From NCBI RefSeq assembly GCF_004310425.1, contig NZ_SIUB01000001.1, forward strand, positions 124,001 to 188,000: a DNA stretch of 64,000 nucleotides. Reading direction: 5' to 3'. The position numbers and the translations under genes were made by a program. Positions within the stretch are counted from its first letter, which is position 1. Every line of letters begins with the position of its first letter. Positions 1-10,750 of this stretch are shown in pieces. Under the pieces are notes generated by a model, which had not been told where the DNA came from, ran no database searches, and saw only the letters and a program-made list of their open reading frames with translations. The stretch is from Hansschlegelia quercus. Its GTDB lineage: Bacteria > Pseudomonadota > Alphaproteobacteria > Rhizobiales > Methylopilaceae.

Positions 1-5
1 TCCGA

Positions 6-1433
6 ATGACCTCACCGCTGCTCGTTCCGGGCGATACCTGCTGGCGCATCGAACAGGCCGGGCGCTTCGCGCTGATCGTCGACGCGGCCGAGTATTACAA
101 GGCCGCCAAGCGGGCGATCCTCTCCGCCGAGCGGAGCGTGATGCTGATCGGCTGGGACTTCGACAGCCGCATCGAATTCGAGCCCGAGGGGCGGACCATC
201 GAGGGTCCGAACCGTCTCGGCCCCTTCCTGCTGTGGGCCGCGGACCGCCGTCCGGCCGCGGTGTTCCGCCTGCTGAAGTGGAACCTCGGGATGATTGAGA
301 CGCTCACGCGCGGCGAGACGCCGTATTACCTGCTGCGCTGGATGTGGAAGAAGAACATCGAGACGAGGCTCGACGCCGCCCATCCGACCATGGCGGCGCA
401 CCACCAGAAGATCGTGGTGATTGACGACGCGCTCGCCTTCTGCGGCGGGATCGACATGACGACCGGCCGCTGGGACACGCGCGAGCACCGCGACGACGAC
501 CCGTCCCGCCGGTCTCCCCGTGGAAAACCGCTGCAGCCGTGGCACGACGCAACCACCTGCGTCGACGGTCCGGCGGCGGCGGCGCTGGGGGAGCTTTGCC
601 GCGATCGCTGGCTGCGCGCGACTGGCGAGACGCTGGAGCCGACCGCGCCCGGCAGCGACCATTGGCCGGACGGGCTCGAGCCCATGCTGCGCGACGTCGC
701 GGTCGGCGTTTCGCGCACCATCGCCGCCTATGACGGCCATTCCCAGGTGGATGAGATCGAGCGGCTCTACCTCGATGCGATCGCTGCCACGAAGCGGACG
801 CTCTACATCGAGAGCCAGTACTTCGCGAGCCGGTTGATCGCCGACGCGATCGTCGAGCGGCTGCAGGAGAAGGACGGTCCAGAGATCGTGATCGTCAACC
901 CGGACGCCCAAGACGGCTGGCTCGAAGAGGCGACGATGGGCTCGGCGCGGGCGAAACTCATCGCTCATGTCCGGCGAGCCGATCGGTATGGGCGCTTCCG
1001 GATCTACTATCCCGCAACGGCGAGCGGGACGCCGATCTACGTCCACGCCAAGATCATGATCGTTGACGACGCGCTGCTCAGAATCGGCTCCTCGAACCTC
1101 AACAACCGCTCGATGGGCTTCGACACCGAGTGCGACCTCGTGCTGGAGGCCTTGGACGATGCGGGCGTAAGCGCCGCGATCACGGCCACGCGGGACGATC
1201 TGCTGGCGGAGCATCTCGGCTCCACGGTGGCCAAGGTCGCTGAAACGCTGGCCGCCACGGGCTCGTTGATCGCGACAATCGAGATGCTGAGCGCTCACGG
1301 CCGGCGGCTCGAGCCTTTGCCGGTGCGCGAGACAAACGCGCTTGAGGACGAGCTCGCCGAGTCCGACTTCGTGGATCCGGAGCGGCCGCCCGGCGTGTGG
1401 CGGCGCGCGCGGGCCAATCTCCGCCGCCGTTGA
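6..1433 (+). CDS. Phospholipase D-like phosphatidyltransferase/hydrolase
   Basis: A 475-residue protein of the PLD superfamily, which hydrolyses or transfers phosphatidyl groups through a phosphohistidine intermediate. Both HxKx4D motifs are visible: H133-x-K135-x4-D140 (AHHQKIVVIDD) and a second near residue 345 (YVHAKIMIVDD), the latter followed by the typical GSSNLNNRS. The N-terminus (LVPGDTCWRIEQAGRFALIVD) matches the usual start of bacterial PLD proteins, so the gene is probably complete, although only five bases precede the ATG and a ribosome-binding site cannot be judged. No signal peptide or membrane anchor is seen, so a soluble enzyme is likelier than a membrane-bound cardiolipin synthase. 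The exact substrate is not known. Confidence 0.85.
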   Translation: MTSPLLVPGDTCWRIEQAGRFALIVDAAEYYKAAKRAILSAERSVMLIGWDFDSRIEFEPEGRTIEGPNRLGPFLLWAADRRPAAVFRLLKWNLGMIETLTRGETPYYLLRWMWKKNIETRLDAAHPTMAAHHQKIVVIDDALAFCGGIDMTTGRWDTREHRDDDPSRRSPRGKPLQPWHDATTCVDGPAAAALGELCRDRWLRATGETLEPTAPGSDHWPDGLEPMLRDVAVGVSRTIAAYDGHSQVDEIERLYLDAIAATKRTLYIESQYFASRLIADAIVERLQEKDGPEIVIVNPDAQDGWLEEATMGSARAKLIAHVRRADRYGRFRIYYPATASGTPIYVHAKIMIVDDALLRIGSSNLNNRSMGFDTECDLVLEALDDAGVSAAITATRDDLLAEHLGSTVAKVAETLAATGSLIATIEMLSAHGRRLEPLPVRETNALEDELAESDFVDPERPPGVWRRARANLRRR

Positions 1434-1512
1434 AGGAATGACTCGCCTGCGCAAATAGGCTACAGGGCGCTTGCGTCCGCGCAATGATCTTCCGTCTGGG
1501 CTCCGATCTTCA

Positions 1513-2406
1513 ATGCTCGCTTGGGACGACTTCCGCCTCGTAAAGGCGATCGCCGAACGCCGTTCGCTGGCCGGCGCCGCCGACATTCTCGGGGTCAACG
1601 CCTCCACCGTGTTCCGCCGCCTGGGCGCGCTCGAGGATCGGCTCGGCGCGCGCCTCTTCGAGCGCGGGCGCGCCGGTTACGGCCTTACGCCGTCCGGCGA
1701 GGAGATGGCCGGCATCGCCGATCGCATGTCCGACGACATCGTTTCGTTCGAGCGGCGGGTCTCGGGACAGGACCTCGCGCCGGCCGGCGAACTGCGCGTC
1801 ACCACCAACGACACGCTGTTGATCCACGGTCTCACCGACGTGATCGCGAGCTTCCGCCGGGCTTATCCCGACATCACGCTCGACATCGTGGTCGGCAACG
1901 CCGTGCTGAACCTCTCGAAGCGCGACGCCGACATCGCGTTGCGTGTGACCTCCTCTCCGCCGGAGACGCTGGTCGGCCGCAGGCTCGCGGGCATCTACTG
2001 GGCGGTCTACGGCGCCGAGCCGCTGCGCCCGGTCGACTCAATCGAAGAGCTCGACGATCTGCCATGGATCGGCCCCGGCGATCTGCTTGCGCCGCTGCAG
2101 CGCTGGCTGCGGGACACGGTGGGCGAGCACAAGCTGGTTCTGAGGCTGAACACGGTCCTCGGCATGGCTGAGGCGATCGACGCCGGCATCGGCGTCGGCC
2201 CCCTGCCCTGCTACATCGCCCGGAACTACCCTAAGCTGGTGCGGCTCTACGATCCGCCCGGCCAGCAGCCGCCTGGCCTTTGGATCCTGACGCATCCCGA
2301 CCTTAGGACCAGCGCGCGCGTGAGGGCCTTCATGGACCACGCCGCGGCCGAATTGGTGAAATGCAGGGCGTGCTTCGAAGGCGTGAAGGAAAAGGAGCTG
2401 GCCTGA
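1513..2406 (+). CDS. LysR-family transcriptional regulator
   Basis: About 297 residues. The N-terminal winged helix-turn-helix (LAGAADILGVNASTVFRRLG) is followed by a substrate-binding-like effector domain (DIALRVTSSPPETLVGRRLA; AIDAGIGVGPLPCYIA), the standard LysR arrangement and length. I chose the ATG at 1513, because residue 1 there (MLAWDDFRLV) starts right at the DNA-binding helix as in relatives; a TTG at 1471 would add 14 unsupported residues. It is 79 bases after the phospholipase D-like gene on the same strand and converges with prfC, whose stop lies two bases away. The effector and target genes cannot be told from the sequence. Confidence 0.88.
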   Translation: MLAWDDFRLVKAIAERRSLAGAADILGVNASTVFRRLGALEDRLGARLFERGRAGYGLTPSGEEMAGIADRMSDDIVSFERRVSGQDLAPAGELRVTTNDTLLIHGLTDVIASFRRAYPDITLDIVVGNAVLNLSKRDADIALRVTSSPPETLVGRRLAGIYWAVYGAEPLRPVDSIEELDDLPWIGPGDLLAPLQRWLRDTVGEHKLVLRLNTVLGMAEAIDAGIGVGPLPCYIARNYPKLVRLYDPPGQQPPGLWILTHPDLRTSARVRAFMDHAAAELVKCRACFEGVKEKELA

Positions 2407-2407
2407 C

Positions 2408-4030
<1,623 letters not shown>

Positions 4031-4034
4031 GAGG

Positions 4035-4057
4035 GGGGCCGCTACGCAAGCGGCCCC
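4035..4057 (-). terminator. GC-rich hairpin between ssuA and prfC
   Basis: Perfect 9-bp inverted repeat (GGGGCCGCT / AGCGGCCCC) with a five-base loop, sitting just after the ssuA stop and immediately before the prfC start on the minus strand. It lacks a clear run of T on that strand, so it may attenuate rather than terminate, or may simply be a transcript-stabilising hairpin. Confidence 0.35.
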
Positions 4058-4075
4058 TGAGAATGGCGACCTTCC

Positions 4076-5059
4076 TTATTGCGTGGACGGCGTCCAGATC
4101 GCGACGTCGGCGGCGTCGACCTTTTTCGGGAAGAGCCCTTCCGCAAAGAAGGCGTCCGCGATCTTCTGCTGCTCGGCCAGGCTTTCGCGCGTCACGGCGC
4201 CCACCTTGTAGGAGCGTCGGGCGTTAGCCTTCTCGACCGTGGCCGGCTCCATCGACCAGAGGCCGGAGAGCTTCGCGGCCGCATCCTTGGGCTCGGATTT
4301 CACCCCTGCGCCTGCGGCCTTGAGCTTGGCGACGATGGTTTCCAGCGTCGCGCCGCCGCGGTCGGCAAAATCCTTGGTCGTGAGGTAATAGCGCTTGTAG
4401 CTGGCGACGCCCGTTCCGTCGGCGAGAACGCGAGCGTCGGACTGCGCCTGGATGCTCGCGATGAACGGGTCCCAGATCACCACGGCGTCGACATTCTTGC
4501 TGACAAAGGCGGCGCGACCATCGGCCGGCGTGAGATAGGCAGGCTTGACGTCCTTGATGGAAAGCCCCGCCTTCGCAAGAATTGCGAGCAGCAGATAATG
4601 GCTGCCGGCGCCCTTCGTCACCGCGATCTTCTTGCCCTTGAGCTGATCGACCGATGTGATCGGGGAATCGCCATGCACCAGGATCGCCTGCGCCGAAGGC
4701 GAAGGCGCTTCGTCCGCGACATAAACGAGCTTCGCGCCCGCAGCCTGCGCGAAGACGGGAACGGTGTCGGCCACGTCGGCGCTGAAGTCGACATTGCCGA
4801 CGTTGAGCGCCTCCAGCAGAGGCAGTCCGCTGGTGAACTCGTGCCAAGTGACCTTCACCCCCTGCTCAGCCAGCGCCTTTTCGAGCGAGCCGTCCGCTTT
4901 GAGCAGGCTGATCAGGGTCGAGGACTTTTGGTAGCCGATGCGCACCGTGCTCGGCGTCTCGGCCTCCGCCGGGGTGATGGCCGCGAAGAGCGCGACCCCC
5001 AACGCGCAGACCGCCGCGAGCCCAAACGCTCGAGCGAGGAAAAGAATGTTTTGGCGCAT
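4076..5059 (-). CDS. Aliphatic sulfonate ABC transporter substrate-binding protein (SsuA family)
   Basis: A 327-residue periplasmic solute-binding protein. Residues 1-33 form a typical Sec signal peptide (positively charged start, long hydrophobic run, AEA cleavage region). The mature part carries SsuA/NMT1-family features: VRIGYQKSSTLISLLKADGS at the start, then a GNVDFSADVADTVPVFAQA segment and KKIAVTKGAGSHYLL. The family binds taurine or alkanesulfonates for a membrane importer. No permease or ATPase gene is adjacent, so it is an orphan binding protein or works with a transporter encoded elsewhere. The start codon lies inside one arm of a 12-bp inverted repeat (5057-5104). Confidence 0.85.
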   Translation of the reverse strand: MRQNILFLARAFGLAAVCALGVALFAAITPAEAETPSTVRIGYQKSSTLISLLKADGSLEKALAEQGVKVTWHEFTSGLPLLEALNVGNVDFSADVADTVPVFAQAAGAKLVYVADEAPSPSAQAILVHGDSPITSVDQLKGKKIAVTKGAGSHYLLLAILAKAGLSIKDVKPAYLTPADGRAAFVSKNVDAVVIWDPFIASIQAQSDARVLADGTGVASYKRYYLTTKDFADRGGATLETIVAKLKAAGAGVKSEPKDAAAKLSGLWSMEPATVEKANARRSYKVGAVTRESLAEQQKIADAFFAEGLFPKKVDAADVAIWTPSTQ

Positions 5060-5104
5060 GATCGTTCCAACGCGGCAAGGCTCGGATGAGCAGGAACGAT
5101 CATG
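5057..5104. promoter_or_regulatory. 12-bp inverted repeat overlapping the ssuA start
   Basis: The arms CATGATCGTTCC (5057-5068) and GGAACGATCATG (5093-5104) are perfect inverted copies separated by 24 bases. The first arm contains the ssuA initiation codon on the minus strand, so in mRNA the repeat would bury the start in a stem, and as DNA it could be an operator. Function is inferred only. Confidence 0.4.
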
Positions 5105-5134
5105 ATCATCAGTCTATGGATTTAATCAAGTAAG

Positions 5135-6010
5135 CTAGCCGAGCCCCGCGGGCGCTTTTTCACGCAAGGCGACCTCGGTGACCTCCGGCGCGGAGTACGG
5201 CGCCTTGTCGAACCCATTCCGACGCGCGCCCTGCTCGCGCTTTTCGACCACGCGCCATTGTCGGCCGTCCCAGGCCCGGACCTCAAGTTCGATCGCGCCG
5301 TCCTTGGATACGTCGAGCCGGTGATAAGCGTTCGGCTCACCGCGCAGCCGCGTCGACGTGGCGGTCGAAGCCTGCACCACGGTGAGTTGGGGCGCGCCCT
5401 CGACATGCTCGACGAGGTGGACATAGCCGCGATGCAGGTGGCCGGAGAGCACGAGCCGGACGCCGAGTCCTCGGAAGCATTCGAGCGCCTGGTCGGCGCG
5501 GCCGACGATATCGAGGTCTGGCTCGGCCTCCGGCGCAAACAGCGGATGGTGGGCGACGACGATGCGCGTCAGCTCCTTCGGCAGCGCTTCGGCGCGCTGG
5601 CGGAGGCGACGGAGCTGGGTGTGGCCGAAGCGGCCCTTGGACCAGTCAAAGCCAGGCGTAAAGCTTCGCGCGGTATTCAGCCCGATCACCGCCACCTCGT
5701 CATCGCGCCAGACCGGCTCGATCTCGCGGCTCACGAAGCGGCGCCAGCGCTGGTAGGGATCCACGAAGCGCTGCAGCAGGTGGATGTAGGTGATGTCGTG
5801 GTTGCCCGGCACGGCGAGCACCGGCGCGTCGAGGCTGCGCAGGAAAGCGCCGGCTGAGCGGTACTCCTCCTTGTGCGCCCGCTGGGTCAGGTCGCCCGAG
5901 ACTACGACGAGATCGGGCGGATCGGCGTTGATCTCCTCGCGAAGCGCCGCGACGATCACAGGATCGACGCGGTCGAAATGCAGGTCCGAGAGGTGCGCGA
6001 TGCGGGTCAC
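5135..6010 (-). CDS. Metallophosphoesterase (cyclic-nucleotide phosphodiesterase-like)
   Basis: A 291-residue calcineurin-like phosphoesterase. The dinuclear-metal motifs are in order: D9-L-H11 (HLSDLHFD), GDLT with D40, GNHD (residues 69-72), AHHPLF near 170 and GHLHRG near 203, which is the CpdA/Icc class arrangement. Such enzymes cleave cyclic nucleotides or other phosphodiesters; the substrate here is unknown. It overlaps the lipid kinase gene upstream by four bases (start ATG at 6010, kinase stop at 6007), so the two are probably translated together. The combination may act on phospholipid-derived or nucleotide phosphates, but that is inference. Confidence 0.88.
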   Translation of the reverse strand: MTRIAHLSDLHFDRVDPVIVAALREEINADPPDLVVVSGDLTQRAHKEEYRSAGAFLRSLDAPVLAVPGNHDITYIHLLQRFVDPYQRWRRFVSREIEPVWRDDEVAVIGLNTARSFTPGFDWSKGRFGHTQLRRLRQRAEALPKELTRIVVAHHPLFAPEAEPDLDIVGRADQALECFRGLGVRLVLSGHLHRGYVHLVEHVEGAPQLTVVQASTATSTRLRGEPNAYHRLDVSKDGAIELEVRAWDGRQWRVVEKREQGARRNGFDKAPYSAPEVTEVALREKAPAGLG

Positions 6011-6930
6011 GCCGCGCTCTCCAGCGGCGCCCGGGCCGCGTTGCGCGGGCGCAGAACGGTCAAGGCCAGCGGTAACACGCGATAGGCCAGCGGCGGCTTC
6101 AGAAGCATGGTCTCCCCATCGTTCATGATTCGGATCAGTCTGCGACGGCTGGTGACCGTCACCGCGCCGACCGTGTGCGTTTCGAGGTCGGGATCGTGCA
6201 TCCAGCGGCCGAGCGCCATGCGCACGGACAGCCTGATCAGCGGCCAGACGCTGAGGCGACGGGTGGCGTAGACGACGAGTTCCCCGCGGTCGAGCCGGGA
6301 GCGCGTCAGCACTTGCGCGAAGCCTTCGTCATAGGCGTTGTTGGCGATCACGACGGCCTTGGAGCGGAGGACGATCGTGGCGCCGCCGAGCTCGAGGCCG
6401 AGACGAACCGGCGGGTAGCGGTAGAGGCCCTTGATCCCGGCGGCGACCAAACGCCACCAGCCCCAAAACCCCATCTTGAGGCGCGAGCGCTCCCGCCGCT
6501 CGGCGAGGCGCGCGGGCGTGCCGAGCATGGAGTTGCACAGGAACACGTGGCCGTTGACCTCCGCGACGTCGATCTTCGCCGTCTCGCCGCCGGCGAGCGC
6601 GGCGATCGCGGCGTCGATGTCGAGCGGGATCTTCAAATCCTTCGGCAACAGATTCATAGTGCCAAGCGGCAACGGCCCTAATGCGATGCCGGTGCCAAGC
6701 AGCGCCTCTGCGCCGGCCGCGATGGTGCCGTCCCCGCCGGCAGTGATCAGCGCGTCGATCGGCAGGTCGCGCGCGCGGCGCATCCGGGCGACGATGTCGC
6801 TTGAATTCCCCTCCAGCACCGCGACGACCTCCATTCCGGCGTCGGATAATTTCCGGGCGATTTCGTCGCCTGCGTTCGGCCGGCCCATCAGGGAACCGGC
6901 CGAAGCGTTCAGCACCAACGCGACCTTCAT
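6007..6930 (-). CDS. Diacylglycerol kinase-family lipid kinase
   Basis: A 307-residue DAGK/YegS-family kinase that phosphorylates diacylglycerol or a related lipid. The nucleotide-binding signature GGDGT is at residues 65-69, preceded by LNASAG at 8-12 and followed by LGTMNLLPKDL, all typical. I used the ATG at 6930 (MKVALVLNASAG), since the open frame upstream to 7134 has no family similarity and would overlap the permease gene. It overlaps the phosphoesterase gene by four bases. The C-terminal half (NDGETMLLKPPLAYRVLP) is the usual lipid-kinase beta domain. Confidence 0.88.
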   Translation of the reverse strand: MKVALVLNASAGSLMGRPNAGDEIARKLSDAGMEVVAVLEGNSSDIVARMRRARDLPIDALITAGGDGTIAAGAEALLGTGIALGPLPLGTMNLLPKDLKIPLDIDAAIAALAGGETAKIDVAEVNGHVFLCNSMLGTPARLAERRERSRLKMGFWGWWRLVAAGIKGLYRYPPVRLGLELGGATIVLRSKAVVIANNAYDEGFAQVLTRSRLDRGELVVYATRRLSVWPLIRLSVRMALGRWMHDPDLETHTVGAVTVTSRRRLIRIMNDGETMLLKPPLAYRVLPLALTVLRPRNAARAPLESAA

Positions 6931-6959
6931 GGCGCTCAAGCGTTCTGGATCCCCACCGG

Positions 6960-8360
6960 TCAGGCTTCGGCCGCCGCGTCTTCCTGCTCGATGAAGCGCC
7001 GTAGCCGCACCTCGTCCTTGCCTGCGCCGGTCACGTAATAAAGCGCCGCGATGGCGGCGATGAGGCCGAAGGCGATCACAGGCGCCTGCCAGTCGCCGGC
7101 CTGGAACAGGCGGGTGACGATCAGCGCCGAGCACACGAAGGCGCCGAGCATCGGGACGATCACCGGCACCTCAAACCGGCCGGCCTTCTCGTCGGGACGG
7201 TTCTTGAGGATAACCAGCGCCACGTTCACCACCGTGAAGACGGTCAGCAGCAGCAGCACCGTGGCGGAGGCTAGCGCCTTGATGTCGCCGACCAGCGACA
7301 GCGCCACGACGATTGCGAACAAAGCGATGATCGCGACATAGGGGGTTCGGCGCTTCGGGTGAACCTTGCCAAGGATCTCCGGCATCAGGCCCTGCTTCGA
7401 CATGCCGTAAAGCAGGCGCGAGCCCATGATCCAGTTCACCAGCGCCGTGTTCGACACCGCGAAGATGGTGATGACGCTGAGGATGATCGTCGGGAACCAG
7501 GGCCACGCGCGCTCGACGACAGCGACAAGAGCGAGTTCCTTCGGCAGCTCCGCCCACGGGATCACCGAGACCGCGGTAACTGCGACCGCCATGTAGATCA
7601 CCGTCGCGCCGAGCATCGCGAGGATGATCGCGAGCGGCATGTTGATCTGCGGCTTTTTCACTTCCTCGGACACGTTCAGCATGTCTTCGAAGCCAATGAA
7701 GGAGAAGAAGGTCAGCACCGCGCCCTGCATGACGAGCACGGCGATCGCGCCGATCTCGCCGTTGTGGCTCGCCTCCGCCGGAAACTCGAGCAGGCTGGCC
7801 GAGCCCCAGTAGCTCAAGCCGGACAAGATCACGATCAGCAGTCCGGAGGCCTCGATGACCGTGCAGAGCGCGTTGACCCACATGCATTCCTTGATGCCGC
7901 GCAGCAAGATGGCGGCGACGATCATCAGGAAGCCAATGGCGAGGATCCAGACGGGGACCGCCGTTATGTTGAAGAGCTTCGCCACGCTCGCGGCGACGAC
8001 GTTCGACTGCGTCGCGATCGAAGTCAGGCCCGAGCAGACGACCGTAAGGCCCACCACATAGGACAGCAGCGACATTTGATAGGCGCGCTGGGTGACATAG
8101 GCCGCGCCGCCGGCTCTGGGATAGCGCGAGACGATGTTGGCGTAGGACAGCCCGGTGAGCAGAGCGGCGATCATCGAGACCACGAAGGCCATCCAAACCG
8201 CGCTGCCGAGCTGCCCCGCTGCCTGCCCGATCAGACCGTAAATGCCGGCGCCGAGCATGCTGCCGAGGCCGTACATCGTGATCTGCCAGAGGGTGACGGA
8301 GCGTTCGAGCGCCGGTTCGGCCGCCGCGCCGCCCGTCGAGCCTGCATCGATCGCCGCCAT
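6960..8360 (-). CDS. APC-family amino acid permease
   Basis: About 466 residues with roughly twelve hydrophobic segments, fitting the amino acid-polyamine-organocation superfamily of inner-membrane transporters. The first helix carries the unwound GSMLGAGIYG substrate-site motif and the conserved SRYPRAGGAAYV loop is present. The ATG at 8360 (MAAIDAG) was preferred; another ATG seven codons upstream at 8381 is possible. It is the last upstream gene before the lipid kinase on the same strand (29-base gap). The amino acid transported cannot be read from the sequence. Confidence 0.88.
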   Translation of the reverse strand: MAAIDAGSTGGAAAEPALERSVTLWQITMYGLGSMLGAGIYGLIGQAAGQLGSAVWMAFVVSMIAALLTGLSYANIVSRYPRAGGAAYVTQRAYQMSLLSYVVGLTVVCSGLTSIATQSNVVAASVAKLFNITAVPVWILAIGFLMIVAAILLRGIKECMWVNALCTVIEASGLLIVILSGLSYWGSASLLEFPAEASHNGEIGAIAVLVMQGAVLTFFSFIGFEDMLNVSEEVKKPQINMPLAIILAMLGATVIYMAVAVTAVSVIPWAELPKELALVAVVERAWPWFPTIILSVITIFAVSNTALVNWIMGSRLLYGMSKQGLMPEILGKVHPKRRTPYVAIIALFAIVVALSLVGDIKALASATVLLLLTVFTVVNVALVILKNRPDEKAGRFEVPVIVPMLGAFVCSALIVTRLFQAGDWQAPVIAFGLIAAIAALYYVTGAGKDEVRLRRFIEQEDAAAEA

Positions 8361-8481
8361 CGCCTGAGCTCCCTGTCGCAAGCCCGGCGGGCCTGATCAT
8401 CTGGAGCTAGTGCGGACGCAGCCGGCGCCAACGGTTTGGCCCTGCTTCGCCATTAGGCGTTTCGGCTGAGAGCAAAAGAAA

Positions 8482-8508
8482 GGGCGCGGAGCTCATCGCT
8501 CCGCGCCC
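8482..8508 (-). terminator. Intrinsic terminator of the ompA-like gene
   Basis: Perfect 11-bp stem (GGGCGCGGAGC / GCTCCGCGCCC) with a five-base loop. Read on the minus strand it is followed by TTTCTTTTGCT, giving a standard Rho-independent terminator 22 bases after the stop of the OmpA-family gene. Confidence 0.85.
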
Positions 8509-8530
8509 TAACCGTCGCCTGCGTCGAGCG

Positions 8531-10519
8531 CTACTTTTCGCTGGTCAACAACTGGGTGATGTTGCGGACGGTGACGCGGCGGTTGCGCTCCTCCGGACCA
8601 TCAGTCTTCACCTTGAGGTACTGCTCGCCATAGCCCTGCGTCGTTAGGTTCTCCGCCGGGATGGTGAAGTACTTCGTCAAGATCTCGGCCACCGCCTGCG
8701 CGCGGCGGTCCGACAGCGACAGGTTATCGTCGTCATTGCCGACCGCGTCGGTATGGCCTTCGACCATGAAGACGGTGCGCGGGTTCTTCTTGATCGCGCT
8801 CTCCATGGCGAGCCCGACATTCTCCAGCTTCTTGATCTGGTCGTCACGCACGTCCCACGAGCCGGTGTCGAAGGTGACCGTGTCGAGGTCCACACTGCGC
8901 ACGCGTTCGCGCAACGGGGCGTTCTGACGGATCTCGTCGAGCGAGTAGCTCCGATCGAGCCGCTCGACCGGCGGGGCGGAGAACGCCTCGTCGATCTGCT
9001 CGTAGGAGGCGTCGTCGGCGTCGACGATATACCGTTCGCGCGGGATGGAGACCCGCGGCGGCGCGAGGCCGAGATCGACGAAGCCGCCGCGGCGACCACC
9101 GCCCCGCGGACGGTTGTCGATCAGCACGTAATCCTCGCCGGTGACGGTGGTGCGGGTGCGGCTGATCAGCTGTCCGTCGCGGTCGGTGACGGTGACCACC
9201 TTTGAGCCGTCCGGACGCGTCACGACCGTGCGGACCGTGTCTCCGTCGCGCTCCTCGCGAACGTCGCGCGCTCCTTCGCGGAAGCGCAGGTTTTCGTCGC
9301 GCCGGATATAGGTGCGGCCGCCGTCGCGGTAGATCGTGCGATCGCCCTCGGTGATGATCGTGACGTCGCCGTCACGTCGCTCCCGGCGCTCGCCGCGTAC
9401 GCGGTCGATGCGGTCGTCGTCGCGCCGGCGGCGATCCGCCTGATCGTCGCGCCGATCTTCGCGCATGCGCTGCTCGAACCGATCGCGCCGCTCGTCGCGG
9501 CTCATGTCACGATCGCGATCCGGCCGATCCGACGCTCGATCGTCGCGGCGATCGCCGTTACGGTCGTCACGAAGCCGGTCGTTCCTGCGGTCGTCAGCCC
9601 GATCGCCGCGCTCTTGGCGATCATCGGCGCGATCCCTGCGGTCGCGGTCGCCATCACGGCCATCTCGGCGATCGTCGCGCAGGTCCTGCAGGCGATCCTT
9701 GCGATCGGCATTGTCGCGCGGACCGTCGCGGTCTCCGCCGTCTCGCGTGTTCGCAGCGCCGCCGGCGCCGCTGCGTCGCCCTGCATCGTCGCCCGACCTG
9801 CTGGAGTCGGGCGTGGCGGCGTTCGGCCGGACGGCATCGGACCTTGACGTGTCTGGAGCCGCCGACTCGGATCGTGTCGCCGCGTCTGGCTTGGCGGCGT
9901 CCGACTTCGTCGAGTCGGGCTTCGCGCCATCGCGGTCCTTCATGCGATCGCGCAGATCCTGACGGCTTGGCTTGTCGTCGGATGTCGTGGCCGCCGCGGG
10001 CGCGTCGACAGCGTCACGCTTCGACCGCGCCGCGGGTTCGTCGGTGGTCGACTTGCGGTCTTTCGCGCGATCTGGCTGCGCGTCCTGCCGCTCGGCTTTG
10101 GCGGGCTTCGTTTCGCTGCGCGGCGTATCCTGTAGCGTGTCGCGACGGGAGGGCGACTCGGCGCCGCCGGCGTCGCGGGAAGAACGATCCGGCTTCTCGC
10201 TGCGCTCGGGACGCTCCGCCCGCTCCGGGCGCTCTGCTCGCTCCGGCGTCGAGGAACGCTCGGGGCTGGCCGCCCTTTCCGCTTTGTCGGGACGTTCCGC
10301 CCGCTCAGGGCGGTCCGCGCGCTCCGGACGCTCGGAGCGCTCCGGACGTTCAGCGCGCTCCCGCTTGCCGCCGCCACCGCCGCCATTGTCGTCAGCCGGA
10401 TCGGCGCGCTGGGCGACGACGATGTCGCCGATCAGGGACTGCTGCGCGTAAGCCGGCGCTGAAAGCGCGATCGCGGGCAGCACAGTCCCGGCCAGAAGAA
10501 TGAGCCTCAATCTGTTCAT
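8531..10519 (-). CDS. OmpA-family protein with long Asp/Arg-rich low-complexity region
   Basis: A 662-residue exported protein. Residues 1-25 are a Sec signal peptide ending in AYAQ. Residues about 50-115 are repeats of RPERxERPE type (ERPERSERPERADRPERAE), about 115-260 are Ser/Asp/Ala/Lys-rich, and about 265-380 are an alternating Asp/Arg polyampholyte (repeats such as DRRDGRDGDRDRRDRADD). The C-terminal part, about 535-660, is an OmpA peptidoglycan-binding domain (VFMVEGHTDAVGNDDD; NLSLSDRRAQAVAEIL). The protein probably anchors to peptidoglycan while the charged region spans the periplasm or extends outward; there is no beta-barrel in front of the OmpA domain. It stands alone with its own terminator. 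Confidence 0.85.
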   Translation of the reverse strand: MNRLRLILLAGTVLPAIALSAPAYAQQSLIGDIVVAQRADPADDNGGGGGGKRERAERPERSERPERADRPERAERPDKAERAASPERSSTPERAERPERAERPERSEKPDRSSRDAGGAESPSRRDTLQDTPRSETKPAKAERQDAQPDRAKDRKSTTDEPAARSKRDAVDAPAAATTSDDKPSRQDLRDRMKDRDGAKPDSTKSDAAKPDAATRSESAAPDTSRSDAVRPNAATPDSSRSGDDAGRRSGAGGAANTRDGGDRDGPRDNADRKDRLQDLRDDRRDGRDGDRDRRDRADDRQERGDRADDRRNDRLRDDRNGDRRDDRASDRPDRDRDMSRDERRDRFEQRMREDRRDDQADRRRRDDDRIDRVRGERRERRDGDVTIITEGDRTIYRDGGRTYIRRDENLRFREGARDVREERDGDTVRTVVTRPDGSKVVTVTDRDGQLISRTRTTVTGEDYVLIDNRPRGGGRRGGFVDLGLAPPRVSIPRERYIVDADDASYEQIDEAFSAPPVERLDRSYSLDEIRQNAPLRERVRSVDLDTVTFDTGSWDVRDDQIKKLENVGLAMESAIKKNPRTVFMVEGHTDAVGNDDDNLSLSDRRAQAVAEILTKYFTIPAENLTTQGYGEQYLKVKTDGPEERNRRVTVRNITQLLTSEK

Positions 10520-10750
10520 GACGTGAACCCTCGGTCTCCCTCAAAGCCGCTCTATTCTGCGAGCGGCGTCTTATCGCCTGGCATCTAGGCGCGGCGACTG
10601 CGCGGTCAATAAGCGACGACAGAATTAGCTCTGAAGAAAGCGGCCGATGTTTGACGATCGACTACCGTATAAAACAGTAGAGCTTCTCTGCGCTGCATCT
10701 AGACATGAACCAATCGACAGACTTCGAATGAACGACTGTTCATCGTCAGA

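Noticed and set aside
10190-10360. CRISPR-like tandem repeats
   Set aside because: The short repeated CGCTC-type units are in frame and encode the RPERxE repeats of the OmpA-family protein; there are no spacers.
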